From NCBI RefSeq assembly GCF_000718635.1, contig NZ_JOBF01000021.1, positions 55,491 to 119,490 on the forward strand: 64,000 nt of DNA, given 5' to 3'. Shown piece after piece: positions 25,676-34,021 of the stretch. A program made the translations under genes and the position numbers. Position 1 is the stretch's first letter; each line of letters begins with the position of its first letter. The stretch comes from Streptomyces varsoviensis (GTDB taxonomy: Bacteria > Actinomycetota > Actinomycetes > Streptomycetales > Streptomycetaceae). The notes under the pieces are model-generated. The model was not told the DNA's origin and did not search any database. It saw only the letters and a program-made list of their open reading frames with translations.

Positions 25676-26504
25676 ATGCCGCCGAGGAGTAATCCCACGG
25701 CACGTCAGGCGCGGCTGGGCGCCGACCTCCGCAAGATGCGCGAGGCGGCCGCGCTGCTCGGCAGCGGTCAGACCCAGATAAGCCACATCGAGGCTGGCCG
25801 CTTCGGCGTCAGCGAGGAACGGCTTCGCAGGCTGGCCGCGTTCTACGCGTGCGACGATCGCCAACTCGTCGACGCGCTGGTCGCGATGGGGAACGAGCGC
25901 CGCGGCGGGTGGTGGGAGGAATACCGCGGAATCCTGGCCCCGAAGGCACTGGACCTCGCCGAATTGGAGCACCACGCCATCGGGCTCCGCACGATGGAGA
26001 TCGCCCATATCCCCCGGCTGCTCCAGACGGAGGAGCACGTATGAGCCGCGTTCGCCTACGTGGACCCGGAGTCGCCGCATACCGAACTCGATTCGAGAGT
26101 CGAGTACCCGCATGCCTCGGCAAGCGGTCATCGATCGCGTCCCGCCCTTGCCGTATGACGTCGTCATCCATGAAGCCGCGCTGCGCATCAAGGTGGGCGG
26201 TGCAGCGGTCGCAGGAGCACAGCTCGCGCATATCCTGCGCGCCTCCGACCGCGAGAATGTGACCGTACGCGTCATCCCGTTCGCCGCCGACGACTTCGCC
26301 GGCGCCGGGCATTCGATGCTCCTCGTCCGCGGCCCCGTTCCGCAGCTCGACACGGTTCAGTTGGACGCCGCGCACGGCAGTACGTTCCTGGACGCCGAAC
26401 CCCAGCTCAAGCGCTACCGGGCACGTCTCGACAGAGTCGGCCGCTCAGCGCTGGACTCCGAGAAGTCGCGGAAGCTCATCCACCGCATCGCAGCAGACAT
26501 ATGA
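25676..26504 (+). pseudogene. Decayed WhiJ-like XRE/DUF5753 regulator
   Basis: The N-terminus (MPPRSNPTARQARLGADLRKMREAA) runs straight into ALLGSGQTQISHIEAGRFGVSEER. Compared with typical members, about eight residues of the first HTH helices are missing, consistent with deletion between short GCGGC repeats. After GLRTMEIAHIPRLLQTEEH an in-frame TGA (26042-26044) interrupts a sequence that would continue AAFAYVDPESPHTELDSRVEY. One extra C near 26107 then shifts the frame to RMPRQAVIDR, and the DUF5753 end (VTVRVIPFAADDFAGAGHS) follows to 26504. Three independent lesions make this a real pseudogene. Confidence 0.85.
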
Positions 26505-26515
26505 AAGGGGTAGCC

Positions 26516-26800
26516 GTGCCCTCATCAATCGCCTGGCAGAAGTCCTCGTTCTCCGGCGGGGGAGAGGAGGAGAACTGCGTCGAAGTCGGTATATCGGCCG
26601 GCGGGCGGAAGCAGACCGGCAATCGCGTCGAGGTCGGCATATCGGCCGGGCGCGTTCAACTCCGCGAAAGCGAGGCCCCCGCCACCCCCCTCACCACCAC
26701 GCCGCTTGCCCTCGCCGGGATCCTCCGGATCACCGTGAGGGTTTGTTTCACGGAATATGAGCGGACGATGACGGACGGCGATTGGGGGGCCTCGGGCTGA
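26516..26800 (+). CDS. DUF397 protein with internal duplication, partner of the decayed regulator
   Basis: GTG 26516 follows AAAGGGG; an ATG at 26501 overlaps the regulator stop (ATGA). The DUF397 core IAWQKSSFSGGGEEENCVEV is followed by VEVGISAGG and then, 16 codons later, VEVGISAGR, a 48-base tandem duplication (26579 and 26627). The usual end LRESEAPATPLTTTP is present, but the chain continues for about 30 unusual residues (VRVCFTEYERTMTDGDWG), suggesting loss of the original stop. It is likely following its regulator into decay. Confidence 0.7.
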   Translation: MPSSIAWQKSSFSGGGEEENCVEVGISAGGRKQTGNRVEVGISAGRVQLRESEAPATPLTTTPLALAGILRITVRVCFTEYERTMTDGDWGASG

Positions 26801-26812
26801 TTTTCTCGGGGC

Positions 26813-27643
26813 ATGAACAGCAGTGAGAAGACGAACCGCGCCCCTTACCGACCCATTCTGACCGCGATGGCCTCCGTCGCGGTGCTGGGGGTGGCGCTGG
26901 TGGGGTGTGGGCAGCAGGACTCGGGGGCGTCCAAGGCCCGGGCCGACCGGACCGAAGTGAAGCAGGAGGCCACCGCGGGTGGCGGAGTGAAGGTTCTCTG
27001 GGTGGGGGACTCCATCGCGGGGGCCGAGGCGCCCGCGATGGGGGCGGCGTTGAAGGCGAGCGGGGTGGGGTTCAAGGACGCCTCGTCCGACGGCGGCGGC
27101 ACGGTCGTGGACAGCGGCGAGGAGATCACGAAGATGATCTCCGGCGACACGTGGAAGCAGCTCGGCGAGAACATCAAGGCGTTCAAGCCGACCGTCGTCG
27201 CCTACCAGGTCACCACCTACGACTGGGGAACCCCCGACACACAGCGCGCCGCCTACGAGAAGCTCGTGCGCACGGTGAAGGACGCCGGGGCGAAGACGGT
27301 CTTCATCCCCTCGCCGCCCATCAAGATCGACGACTTCTACAAGAAGCACGAGTCGCAGATGGCCACCGCCCCGAAGACGGCCGAGGAGGTCGCCGGGAAG
27401 CACAAGGACGCCGCGGTGTACCTGGACGCGTCGCAGCTCTGGGGTACGGACAAGTCGGCCAAGAAGGCGCTGCGCGGCCCGGACGGCATCCACAACTGCC
27501 AGCAGGGGGCCGCCGCCTTCGCCAAGTGGTTCAGCACGGAACTCGGCAAGCGCGAGGGCTTCGAGCCCGCCCCCGTCGACAAGTGGGCCAACGGCGGATG
27601 GACCGGTTCCGACCGGTACGGCAAGCAGTCGTGCTCGAAATAG
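26813..27643 (+). CDS. Secreted SGNH-hydrolase-like lipoprotein
   Basis: A 276-residue lipoprotein precursor. The signal has LTAMASVAVLGVALVGC with the lipobox cysteine at 32. The mature part begins with a Lys/Asp-rich linker, then block I of SGNH hydrolases, VLWVGDSIAG (catalytic Ser 67), a TTYDWGTPD region and the DGIHNC block V (Asp/His about residues 223-226). The family hydrolyses or transfers acyl groups. Ten bases downstream is an OafA-type membrane acyltransferase. In many bacteria these two domains are fused; here they are separate genes, suggesting a cell-surface O-acyl transfer system. Confidence 0.85.
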   Translation: MNSSEKTNRAPYRPILTAMASVAVLGVALVGCGQQDSGASKARADRTEVKQEATAGGGVKVLWVGDSIAGAEAPAMGAALKASGVGFKDASSDGGGTVVDSGEEITKMISGDTWKQLGENIKAFKPTVVAYQVTTYDWGTPDTQRAAYEKLVRTVKDAGAKTVFIPSPPIKIDDFYKKHESQMATAPKTAEEVAGKHKDAAVYLDASQLWGTDKSAKKALRGPDGIHNCQQGAAAFAKWFSTELGKREGFEPAPVDKWANGGWTGSDRYGKQSCSK

Positions 27644-27652
27644 GGAGGCGCA

Positions 27653-28990
27653 GTGACATCGTCGGCGGCCGTCGCTCCGCTCGTTCCCGGGGAGCCGTCC
27701 GGGCAACCGTCCGGGCAGCCATCCGGGCAACCGTCTGGGCAGCCATCCAGCCAGCCGTCCGGGCGGCACCGCACGCCCGGTGGCCGGGAAAGCGCCCGTA
27801 ACCACATCTCCGCGCTCGACGGACTGCGCGGCTTCGCCGTCGCCGCCGTGCTGCTCTTCCACGCCGGGCTGCTGGACGGCGGGTTCCTCGGGGTCGACCT
27901 GTTCTTCGTGCTCTCCGGGTTCCTGATCACCGGGCTGCTGCTCGGCGAGGCGGCCGGCAAGGGCCGGATCGCCCTGGCCTCCTTCTGGTGGCGGCGCGCC
28001 CGGCGGCTGCTGCCGGCCCTGGTCTGCGTGGTGCTCGTCGTGCTGCTCGCCACCTGGGCGTGGGGCGGCGCGACCATGCTGCGGTTCGCCCTGCAGGACA
28101 CGCCCTGGGTCGGCGCCCAGGCCGTCAACTGGCACTACATCGGCGAGCAGATCGGCTACTGGGACGGCTCCGGCACCCGGGTCTTCGCGCACCTGTGGAG
28201 CATCGGCGTGGAGTGGCAGTTCTACCTGGCCTGGCCGCTGATCGTGGCCGTCGCCGGCCGGGGGCGCCACGGGCACCGGACGGTGGCGGCGCTCGCCGGG
28301 GCGGGCGCCCTCGTCGCGCTCCTCCTGACCGTATGGCTCGGAACGGCCGTGGACACCACACGCGCGTACGAGGGCACCGACACCCGCGCCGCCGCCCTGC
28401 TCCTCGGGGCGCTGGCCGCCACCGCTCCGCTACGGAACCTGGCCGGCCGGATCCCGCGCCGCGCCGCCGACCTGCTGTGCCTGGGCATCGCCTGCGCCCT
28501 CGCCGTCTCCTGGACGGTCACCGGCGGCGAACGGTCGCCGCTGCTCTTCAAGGGCGGGCTGTTCCTGCACTCGCTCGGCGCGGCCGTACTCATCGTGCTC
28601 CTGACGCACGTACCGGGTACGTACGCGGCGCGCGTCGCCGGCAGCCGGCTCCCGCGGGGCCTCGGCGAGCTGTCGTACAGTCTCTACCTGTGGCACTGGC
28701 CGGTCTACCTGCTGTTGCTGCCCAAACTCGGCGGGCTGAAGGACCTCTGCGGCGGCGGTCCGCTCGGCGACTGGATCACGGCGGCCGTCGCGATCGCCCT
28801 GTCGGTGGCCTTGGCCGCGCTGACGAAGGCGTACGTCGAGGACCCGGTGCGGTTCCGGAAGGGCTGGGCGCGCGGCCGGCGCGGGCTGACCGTGGTGGCC
28901 GCGGCGGCGGTGGCGGCGGGCGTGCTGTGGGCGACGGTGCCGGAGCCGGTACCGGGCGCGGGCACGGTCGACGTCGAGCAGTTGCGGTGA
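27653..28990 (+). CDS. OafA/YrhL-type membrane acyltransferase (acyltransferase family 3)
   Basis: A 445-residue membrane protein. A cytoplasmic tail of PSGQ tetrapeptide repeats (residues 15-37) precedes ISALDGLRGFAVAAVLLFHAG, the family start with its conserved His in span 1. FLGVDLFFVLSGFLITGLLL, SFWWRRARRLLPAL (R-x10-type motif) and LSYSLYLWHWPVYLLLL follow; about ten spans in all. It moves acyl groups from acyl-CoA across the membrane onto extracellular polymers. GTG 27653 follows GGGAGG. No C-terminal SGNH domain is attached; the upstream lipoprotein probably supplies it. Confidence 0.92.
   Translation: MTSSAAVAPLVPGEPSGQPSGQPSGQPSGQPSSQPSGRHRTPGGRESARNHISALDGLRGFAVAAVLLFHAGLLDGGFLGVDLFFVLSGFLITGLLLGEAAGKGRIALASFWWRRARRLLPALVCVVLVVLLATWAWGGATMLRFALQDTPWVGAQAVNWHYIGEQIGYWDGSGTRVFAHLWSIGVEWQFYLAWPLIVAVAGRGRHGHRTVAALAGAGALVALLLTVWLGTAVDTTRAYEGTDTRAAALLLGALAATAPLRNLAGRIPRRAADLLCLGIACALAVSWTVTGGERSPLLFKGGLFLHSLGAAVLIVLLTHVPGTYAARVAGSRLPRGLGELSYSLYLWHWPVYLLLLPKLGGLKDLCGGGPLGDWITAAVAIALSVALAALTKAYVEDPVRFRKGWARGRRGLTVVAAAAVAAGVLWATVPEPVPGAGTVDVEQLR
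27694..27765 (+). repeat. Six tandem 12-base units coding PSGQ
   Basis: Six 12-base units of ccgtccgggcaa type run from 27694 to 27765 and encode the PSGQ repeats at the N-terminus of the acyltransferase. Length is a multiple of three, so unit number can change without loss of frame. Confidence 0.85.
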
Positions 28991-29001
28991 GCTGCCGAGA
29001 T

Positions 29002-29125
29002 GAACGGTCGCGGAAGGCTGCCGGGGTGGTGGGCTGTCGCTCGCTACGAACGGTCGCGGAAGGCTGCCGGGGCGGGCTGTCGCCCGCTACGAACGGTCGC
29101 GGGAGGCTGCTGGGGCGGCCTGCGC
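29002..29125. repeat. Three tandem 43-46 base units downstream of the acyltransferase
   Basis: The block gaacggtcgcggaaggctgc starts at 29002, 29048 and 29091 (third copy with two changes). Units are 46 and 43 bases long and differ in a ggtggt/ggc segment. The array lies between the acyltransferase and the two-component operon and holds no gene. Confidence 0.85.
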
Positions 29126-29261
29126 GGTGCTGCGGGGCGGCGAGGCCGACGGGGCGCCGGCCCCGTGGCCGTACCTCCTCATCGACAGCCACACGCCCCT
29201 TGCGTCACGATATGAACCGACATCAACCAATCCGAGCTGTACCGTCCGGGAGGTTCCGTCC

Positions 29262-29960
29262 ATGTCCCGCGTCCTGCTGATCGAGGACGACCCGGCCGTA
29301 CGCCGCGGCATCGTGTTCGGCCTGAACCGCAACGGGCACGAGACGGAGGCGGTCGGCACCGGCGAGGACGGCCTGGAGGCGCTGGAGGCCATCAGACCCG
29401 ATCTCGTACTCCTCGATCTGATGCTGCCGGGCATGAGCGGCCTGGAGGTCTGCCGACGCGTCCGCGAGACCAGCCAGGTCCCGCTCGTGATCCTGTCCGC
29501 CCGCGGCGACGACATCGACATCGTCATCGGGCTGGAGGCGGGCGCCGACGACTACGTCGTCAAGCCGGCCAGTGCCGCGGTGATCGAGGCCCGGATGCGG
29601 GCGGTCCTGCGACGCGTCGCGCCCGCCCAGGACGGCGCCGCCCCGGCCACCGGCCTGAGCCGGGCCGGCGAGCTGGAGATCGACCGCGACGCGCTCATCG
29701 TGCGCAAGAGGGGTACGGACGTGACCCTCGCGCCCTCCGAACTGAAGCTGCTGCTCTTCCTCAGTGCCGCACCCGGACGCACCTTCAACCGCCAGCAGCT
29801 TCTGGAGGACATCTGGGAGCACAGCTATTACGGGGACGCCCGGCTGGTCGACGCGTGCGTCATGCGGCTGCGTTCCAAGATCGAGGACGATCCGCGGCGG
29901 CCCGTGTACATCCAGACCGTACGCGGCTTCGGCTACCGCTTCGGTCCCCTGCCCGCATGA
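29262..29960 (+). CDS. OmpR-type response regulator (CseB/AfsQ1-like)
   Basis: A 232-residue regulator. The receiver has the acidic pocket IEDD (8-10), the phospho-acceptor Asp 52 in LVLLDLMLPG and Lys 101 in YVVKPAS. The C-terminal winged helix spans about 145-228 (LAPSELKLLLFLSAAPGRTFNRQQLLEDIWE to VDACVMRLRSKIEDD ... IQTVRGFGYRF). VIGLEAGADDYVVKP matches the actinobacterial CseB/AfsQ1 group. ATG 29262 follows GGGAGG. It overlaps the kinase gene by four bases (ATGA), forming an operon with the kinase and a lipoprotein. Confidence 0.93.
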   Translation: MSRVLLIEDDPAVRRGIVFGLNRNGHETEAVGTGEDGLEALEAIRPDLVLLDLMLPGMSGLEVCRRVRETSQVPLVILSARGDDIDIVIGLEAGADDYVVKPASAAVIEARMRAVLRRVAPAQDGAAPATGLSRAGELEIDRDALIVRKRGTDVTLAPSELKLLLFLSAAPGRTFNRQQLLEDIWEHSYYGDARLVDACVMRLRSKIEDDPRRPVYIQTVRGFGYRFGPLPA

Positions 29961-31834
29961 AGCCCGCCCCGCACAGCGATGGGTCCGCCTCGCGCAGCGG
30001 TGGATCCGCCCCGCGCAGCGGTGGGTCCGCCCCGCACAGCGGTGGATCCGCCCCTCACAGCGGCGGGCCCGCCCCGCGCAGCGATAGGCCCGCCCCGCGC
30101 AGGAAGCCCGCCCCGCCGCGCGGCCTGCGCCCGCGCCTGATCGTCGCGTTCCTGCTGGTCGCCGCGGTCAGCGCGCTGGTGACGGCCGCGCTGACGTTCC
30201 GCCAGGCGCGCCAGTCGATCCTGGACCGCGCCCAGCACAGCGCCGTGAGCGAACTGCGGCTCCAGACGACATCGCTCGCCCCCAGCCTCCCGGCCGACCC
30301 CAACGACGACGACCTGCGCGCCTTCACCCGTCAGCTCGACCGCGCCGCCGGCTCCCGCGACTGGCACACGGCGGTCTCCCGCGACGGTAAGCCGCTCATC
30401 GGCACCGCGGCCGACGACGTGAGCGGCACCCTTCGCGACACGGTCGCGGCCCACCACGACGCCGCCTTCTTCGAACGCGTCGACCACGGCGCCGCGCCCC
30501 GCCTGATCATCGGCATGCCGGTCGGCTACGGCTCCGAGACGGACCAGGACCAGGGCCAGGACCAGGACCAGGACCAGGGCCAGCCGACCGGGAAGAGCGG
30601 AAAAAGCGCAGGGAAGAGCGCAGAGAAGAGCGCCGACAAGAGCACCGGGAAGCCGACCCCGAAGCCGAAACCGTCGGGCGTCGTCGTCTACGCCGCCCTG
30701 CCCCTGGACCGCGAGCGCACCGATATCTCGGCCCTGATCACCGCCGCCTGGGCGGGCGCGATCCCGGCGCTCGCGTTCGCCGTCGTACCCGCCCTGTTCG
30801 CCGCGCGCCGCGTCCTGCGGCCCGTACGACGGCTGCGTACGGCGGCGGAGAAGATCACCGAAGGCGCCCTCGACACCCGCCTCGACGCCGAGGGCAAGGA
30901 CGAACTCGCCGCGCTCACCGGCACGTTCAACACCATGGCCGGCGCGCTGGAACGGAACGACACCAAGCTGCGGCGCATGGAGGCCAACGCCCGCCGGTTC
31001 GCCGCCGACGTCACCCACGAACTGCGCACGCCGCTCGCCGCGATGGCCGCCGTCACCGACGCCCTCGACGAGGACGCCCGCTCGGGCCGGCTGCCGGCGG
31101 ACACCGCCGAAGCGGTCCTCCTCATCAGCGACGAGACCCGCAAGCTGACCACGATGGTCGAGGACCTCATGGAGATGTCCCGCTTCGACGCCGGCGCCGC
31201 GCACCTGCGCTCGGACGACGTCGACCTGCGCACCCTGATCCGCAAGACCCTCCAGCTACGGGGCTGGCACGAATCGCCGGACGTCATCACCGAATTCCCG
31301 GGCGACGACCTTCCGGGCGGCGGCCGTCCGGACGATGGCCGCCCCAGCGGCACCCTCCCGGACGACGGCCGACTCGGCGGCAGCCTCCCGGACGACGGCC
31401 GCCCCGGCAGCGGCAGCAGAGGCAGCGGCAGCGGCGCCAGCAGCAGCGGTACGCCCGTCCGCGTCGACGCCCGCCGCCTCGACGTCGTGCTCGCCAACCT
31501 CATCGGCAACGCCCTGCGTCACGGCGCGGCCCCCGTCACCGTACGGGCCGAGACCACGCCCCACTCCCTCGTCATCACCATCGCCGACAGCGGCCCCGGA
31601 ATACCGGACGAGGTCCTGGCCCATGTCTTCGACCGCTTCTACAAGGCGGACACGGCGCGCACCCGGTCCGCGGGCAGCGGCCTGGGCCTGGCCATCGCGG
31701 CGGAGAACGTACGTCTGCACCACGGCACTCTCACGGCCGCCAACCTCCCGGAAGGCGGCGCGGTGTTCACCGTGACCCTCCCGCAGCCGCCACCATCGCC
31801 GCAGCCGCCGCCGGAGGAGGGGGAACCGTCGTGA
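29957..31834 (+). CDS. Membrane histidine kinase with repeat-expanded regions
   Basis: A 625-residue sensor kinase, partner of the preceding regulator. Residues 6-47 are six seven-residue repeats (RSGGSAP type). Span 1 is at 61-80 and span 2 at about 260-282, enclosing an extracytoplasmic sensor of about 180 residues that contains a DQDQGQ tract and a GKS/EKS/DKS Lys-Ser tract. HAMP follows, then HisKA with His 354 (VTHELRTPLAAM). Between HisKA and the ATPase domain lies a Gly/Asp/Ser insert (about 451-498). The N box is NLIGNALRHG and the G boxes are DSGPGIPDE and GSGLGLAI. It is a complete kinase despite the insertions. Confidence 0.92.
   Translation: MKPAPHSDGSASRSGGSAPRSGGSAPHSGGSAPHSGGPAPRSDRPAPRRKPAPPRGLRPRLIVAFLLVAAVSALVTAALTFRQARQSILDRAQHSAVSELRLQTTSLAPSLPADPNDDDLRAFTRQLDRAAGSRDWHTAVSRDGKPLIGTAADDVSGTLRDTVAAHHDAAFFERVDHGAAPRLIIGMPVGYGSETDQDQGQDQDQDQGQPTGKSGKSAGKSAEKSADKSTGKPTPKPKPSGVVVYAALPLDRERTDISALITAAWAGAIPALAFAVVPALFAARRVLRPVRRLRTAAEKITEGALDTRLDAEGKDELAALTGTFNTMAGALERNDTKLRRMEANARRFAADVTHELRTPLAAMAAVTDALDEDARSGRLPADTAEAVLLISDETRKLTTMVEDLMEMSRFDAGAAHLRSDDVDLRTLIRKTLQLRGWHESPDVITEFPGDDLPGGGRPDDGRPSGTLPDDGRLGGSLPDDGRPGSGSRGSGSGASSSGTPVRVDARRLDVVLANLIGNALRHGAAPVTVRAETTPHSLVITIADSGPGIPDEVLAHVFDRFYKADTARTRSAGSGLGLAIAAENVRLHHGTLTAANLPEGGAVFTVTLPQPPPSPQPPPEEGEPS
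29972..30097 (+). repeat. Six 21-base repeats in the kinase N-terminus
   Basis: Six in-frame 21-base units (29972, 29993, 30014, 30035, 30056, 30077) encode HSDGSAS, RSGGSAP, RSGGSAP, HSGGSAP, HSGGPAP and RSDRPAP. They extend the cytoplasmic tail before the first membrane span. Confidence 0.9.
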
Positions 31835-32379
31835 AGCGCTCACTCGCGTATCTGACCGCCGCCCTGCTGGCGCTCGGCGTGACCGGCTCCGTCACCGGCT
31901 GCGGGGCCGGCTCCACCGGACCGGTCCGGGACGGCGGGCCCGCCTCCGGGCTGCGCGAACCGGGCGGCGGCACGCAGTACGCGCAGCTCTACTTCGTCAG
32001 CACCCGCGGACTCCAGTCGGTCGCCCGGCAGACCAGCACCGCGGCCCGCCCCCAGCAGGCGCTCGACCTGCTCCTCGAAGGCCCCGACTCCGCCGAACGC
32101 GCCCGCGGCCTGACCACGGACCTCCCGCCGTCGTACGAGCGGGTGTTCGCCCAGGCCGGCAAGGGCGCCGTCGACGTCCACCTCCCCGTCGCCGTGGCGG
32201 ACATGCACAGCGGCACCCTCGGTCTCAACCAGATCGTCTGCACCGCGGCCAACGCCCGCGTACCGGGCGGCAAACGGCCGCCGGACGTGACCGTACGAGT
32301 CCACGAACCCGGCATCAAGGGGGTGTGGTCCGTGCACTGCGACGCGACGGGAAGCATCGTCCCGATCCTCGACCGCTGA
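31831..32379 (+). CDS. Lipoprotein of the two-component operon
   Basis: A 182-residue precursor starting at GTG 31831 within the kinase stop (GTGA). The signal sequence YLTAALLALGVTGSVTGC ends in a lipobox cysteine at about residue 24. The mature part contains TQYAQLYFVSTRGLQSVARQ, ALDLLLEGPDSAERARGLTT and VDVHLPVAVADMHSGTLGLNQIVCTA. This looks like a GerMN-type domain (LL-GP-ERA-GL pattern) as found in LpqB-like and AfsQ-linked lipoproteins. It probably acts outside the membrane as a signal modulator for the kinase. Confidence 0.82.
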   Translation: MKRSLAYLTAALLALGVTGSVTGCGAGSTGPVRDGGPASGLREPGGGTQYAQLYFVSTRGLQSVARQTSTAARPQQALDLLLEGPDSAERARGLTTDLPPSYERVFAQAGKGAVDVHLPVAVADMHSGTLGLNQIVCTAANARVPGGKRPPDVTVRVHEPGIKGVWSVHCDATGSIVPILDR

Positions 32380-32390
32380 AGACGGGCCAT

Positions 32391-32490
32391 GTACGGCCAT
32401 GTACGGCCGCGTACGGCCGCGTACGGGCACATGCGACCACTTACGATCGCGTACGGGCGCATGCGGACACGTACGTTCTCGTACGAGCAC
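32391..32490. repeat. Ten tandem decamers with GTACGG core
   Basis: Ten consecutive ten-base units of gtacggccgc type start at 32391, 32401, 32411 and so on to 32481. Some cores are altered (atgcgaccac, ttacgatcgc, atgcggacac). The period is one helical turn of DNA. The array lies between convergent genes, just past the lipoprotein stop. Confidence 0.85.
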
Positions 32491-32524
32491 GTGGCCAGCG
32501 GCCGTAACGGGGCGTCAGCCGTCG

Positions 32525-33949
32525 TCAGGAGGCCGGGTCCGCCCCGGGCAGCGGCCGGGAACACGTCGACTCCGGCACGAAGACGAGGCCGTCGTACTCC
32601 TCGGCCAGGACCGTCGGCATCGCGCTCAACCGGTAGGTGAAGCGCGGGACGCAGGCCCCGAAGGAGCGCGTGAAGTGAGGTTCCCGCAGCCACCGCGCCA
32701 CGGCCGGTGACACGTCGTCGGCTCGAAGATTCACCAAGTGAGGCCCGGCGACGGCCGCGGAGAGCGTCGCTTCCACGAACCTGGAGCCGGAACCGGAACC
32801 GGAGCCGGAACCAGAGCCGGTACCGGAACCGTAGGAAGGCGCGCCGATCGTGTTCCGGACGGGCCGCCGCCGACGCGCGGACGCGGGGCGCGCGAGGGCG
32901 CGCCGCCCGGCGCGCCAGGCCCGGAAGGCCCCCTTGCCGAACAGCAGCCCCAGCCCGTAATACGCCTCGCCGTAACGCTGTCGCAGATGCCACCCGAGCG
33001 CGGGGACCCCACCACGGTCGCCACCGCCCCCGCCGGTCCCACCGGCCCCGCCGTAGTGGCCGGTCATGATGTGTCCGTTGTGCCCCCACACGGCGACCTT
33101 CGGGGCGTCGTCGCGGTCGAGCAGCGCGGCGACGGCCTCGGCCATGTACCGGTCGCGGACGGCGAACGCGGTGCGCTCCGGGTCCTCGTGGTGCAGGGGA
33201 CGACTGGCCAGGTCGGCGGCGCGTACGAGCAGCCGGGCGTGGCAGCGCGCCATGTCGACGCGCGCGGCGCTGGTGAGTCGGGTCAGGTCGGCCGCGTTCC
33301 GCTCCAGGAAGTCGACCAGTTCCCCGGCCTCGCGCGTCCAGGGGTGCCGGGGGTCGCTCGGCGGCTGCTCCGAAACCGGCTCCGAAACCGGCTCCGAAAC
33401 CGGCTCCCAAGCCGACCCCGGGGCCGCGTCGGCCAGCCCGCCGAGCACCGTTCGAAAGGCCGCCGCCCGCTCCGGTGCCGCCGCGCGCAGGAAGGTGTCG
33501 AGCGCCGCCACCGAATCCCCGCAGCGCTGCGGGTCGATGCCGACGAAACGCACCTTCTCGGCGTCCGGCCGTTCGCGGTTGTACGCGCGCAGCCACTCGA
33601 TCACGTCGAGCACCTCATACGTACGCCAGGTCCAGAAGCCCAGCCCCGCGAGGACCTCCTCGGCCTCGCCGACGCCGTGCGTGACGTACGCGTCGACCGC
33701 GAGGGCCGCCGAGGCGCTGGCCTCCATCGCCAGCACGGAGAACCCCATCTCCGTGACCAGGAACTCCAGTATTCGGTGCTTGAGCTGGAAGAACTCCCGC
33801 GTGCCGTGGGTGGCCTCCCCCAGCCCCACGGCCCGTACCCCGGCCAAGGCCCGCTTCAGCGGCATCAGGTCGGCGGTCGGCGACCCCGCCGTGAGGCTGT
33901 CCAGGTGCACGGCGTTCGCCGCCAGCCAGGCCGTGACGTCCTCGGACAT
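32525..33949 (-). CDS. Erythromycin-esterase-like protein
   Basis: A 474-residue member of the EreA/ChaN-like superfamily. The conserved active-site segments are VGLGEATHGTREFFQLKHRI (residues about 39-58), FSVLAMEASASAALAVDAYV, and VAVWGHNGHIMTGHYGG, carrying the His and Glu residues used for hydrolysis in Ere enzymes. The start at 33949 follows GAGGAGAG. An EPVS repeat (12-base units) and an SGSG tract are insertions specific to this copy. Ere proteins open macrolide lactones; many homologues have other, unknown substrates, so macrolide resistance is not proven. Confidence 0.85.
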   Translation of the reverse strand: MSEDVTAWLAANAVHLDSLTAGSPTADLMPLKRALAGVRAVGLGEATHGTREFFQLKHRILEFLVTEMGFSVLAMEASASAALAVDAYVTHGVGEAEEVLAGLGFWTWRTYEVLDVIEWLRAYNRERPDAEKVRFVGIDPQRCGDSVAALDTFLRAAAPERAAAFRTVLGGLADAAPGSAWEPVSEPVSEPVSEQPPSDPRHPWTREAGELVDFLERNAADLTRLTSAARVDMARCHARLLVRAADLASRPLHHEDPERTAFAVRDRYMAEAVAALLDRDDAPKVAVWGHNGHIMTGHYGGAGGTGGGGGDRGGVPALGWHLRQRYGEAYYGLGLLFGKGAFRAWRAGRRALARPASARRRRPVRNTIGAPSYGSGTGSGSGSGSGSGSRFVEATLSAAVAGPHLVNLRADDVSPAVARWLREPHFTRSFGACVPRFTYRLSAMPTVLAEEYDGLVFVPESTCSRPLPGADPAS

Positions 33950-34021
33950 CGCTCTCCTCGAATATCGATCCCGAACATCGAATATCGAATAGGGCGGACG
34001 TGGCCGCGCCCCCCACACGCC

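Noticed and set aside
29262..32379. Calling the operon afsQ1-afsQ2-afsQ3 or cseB-cseC outright
   Set aside because: The regulator resembles both groups, there is no sigE/cseA upstream, and the lipoprotein cannot be matched with certainty, so no symbol is given.
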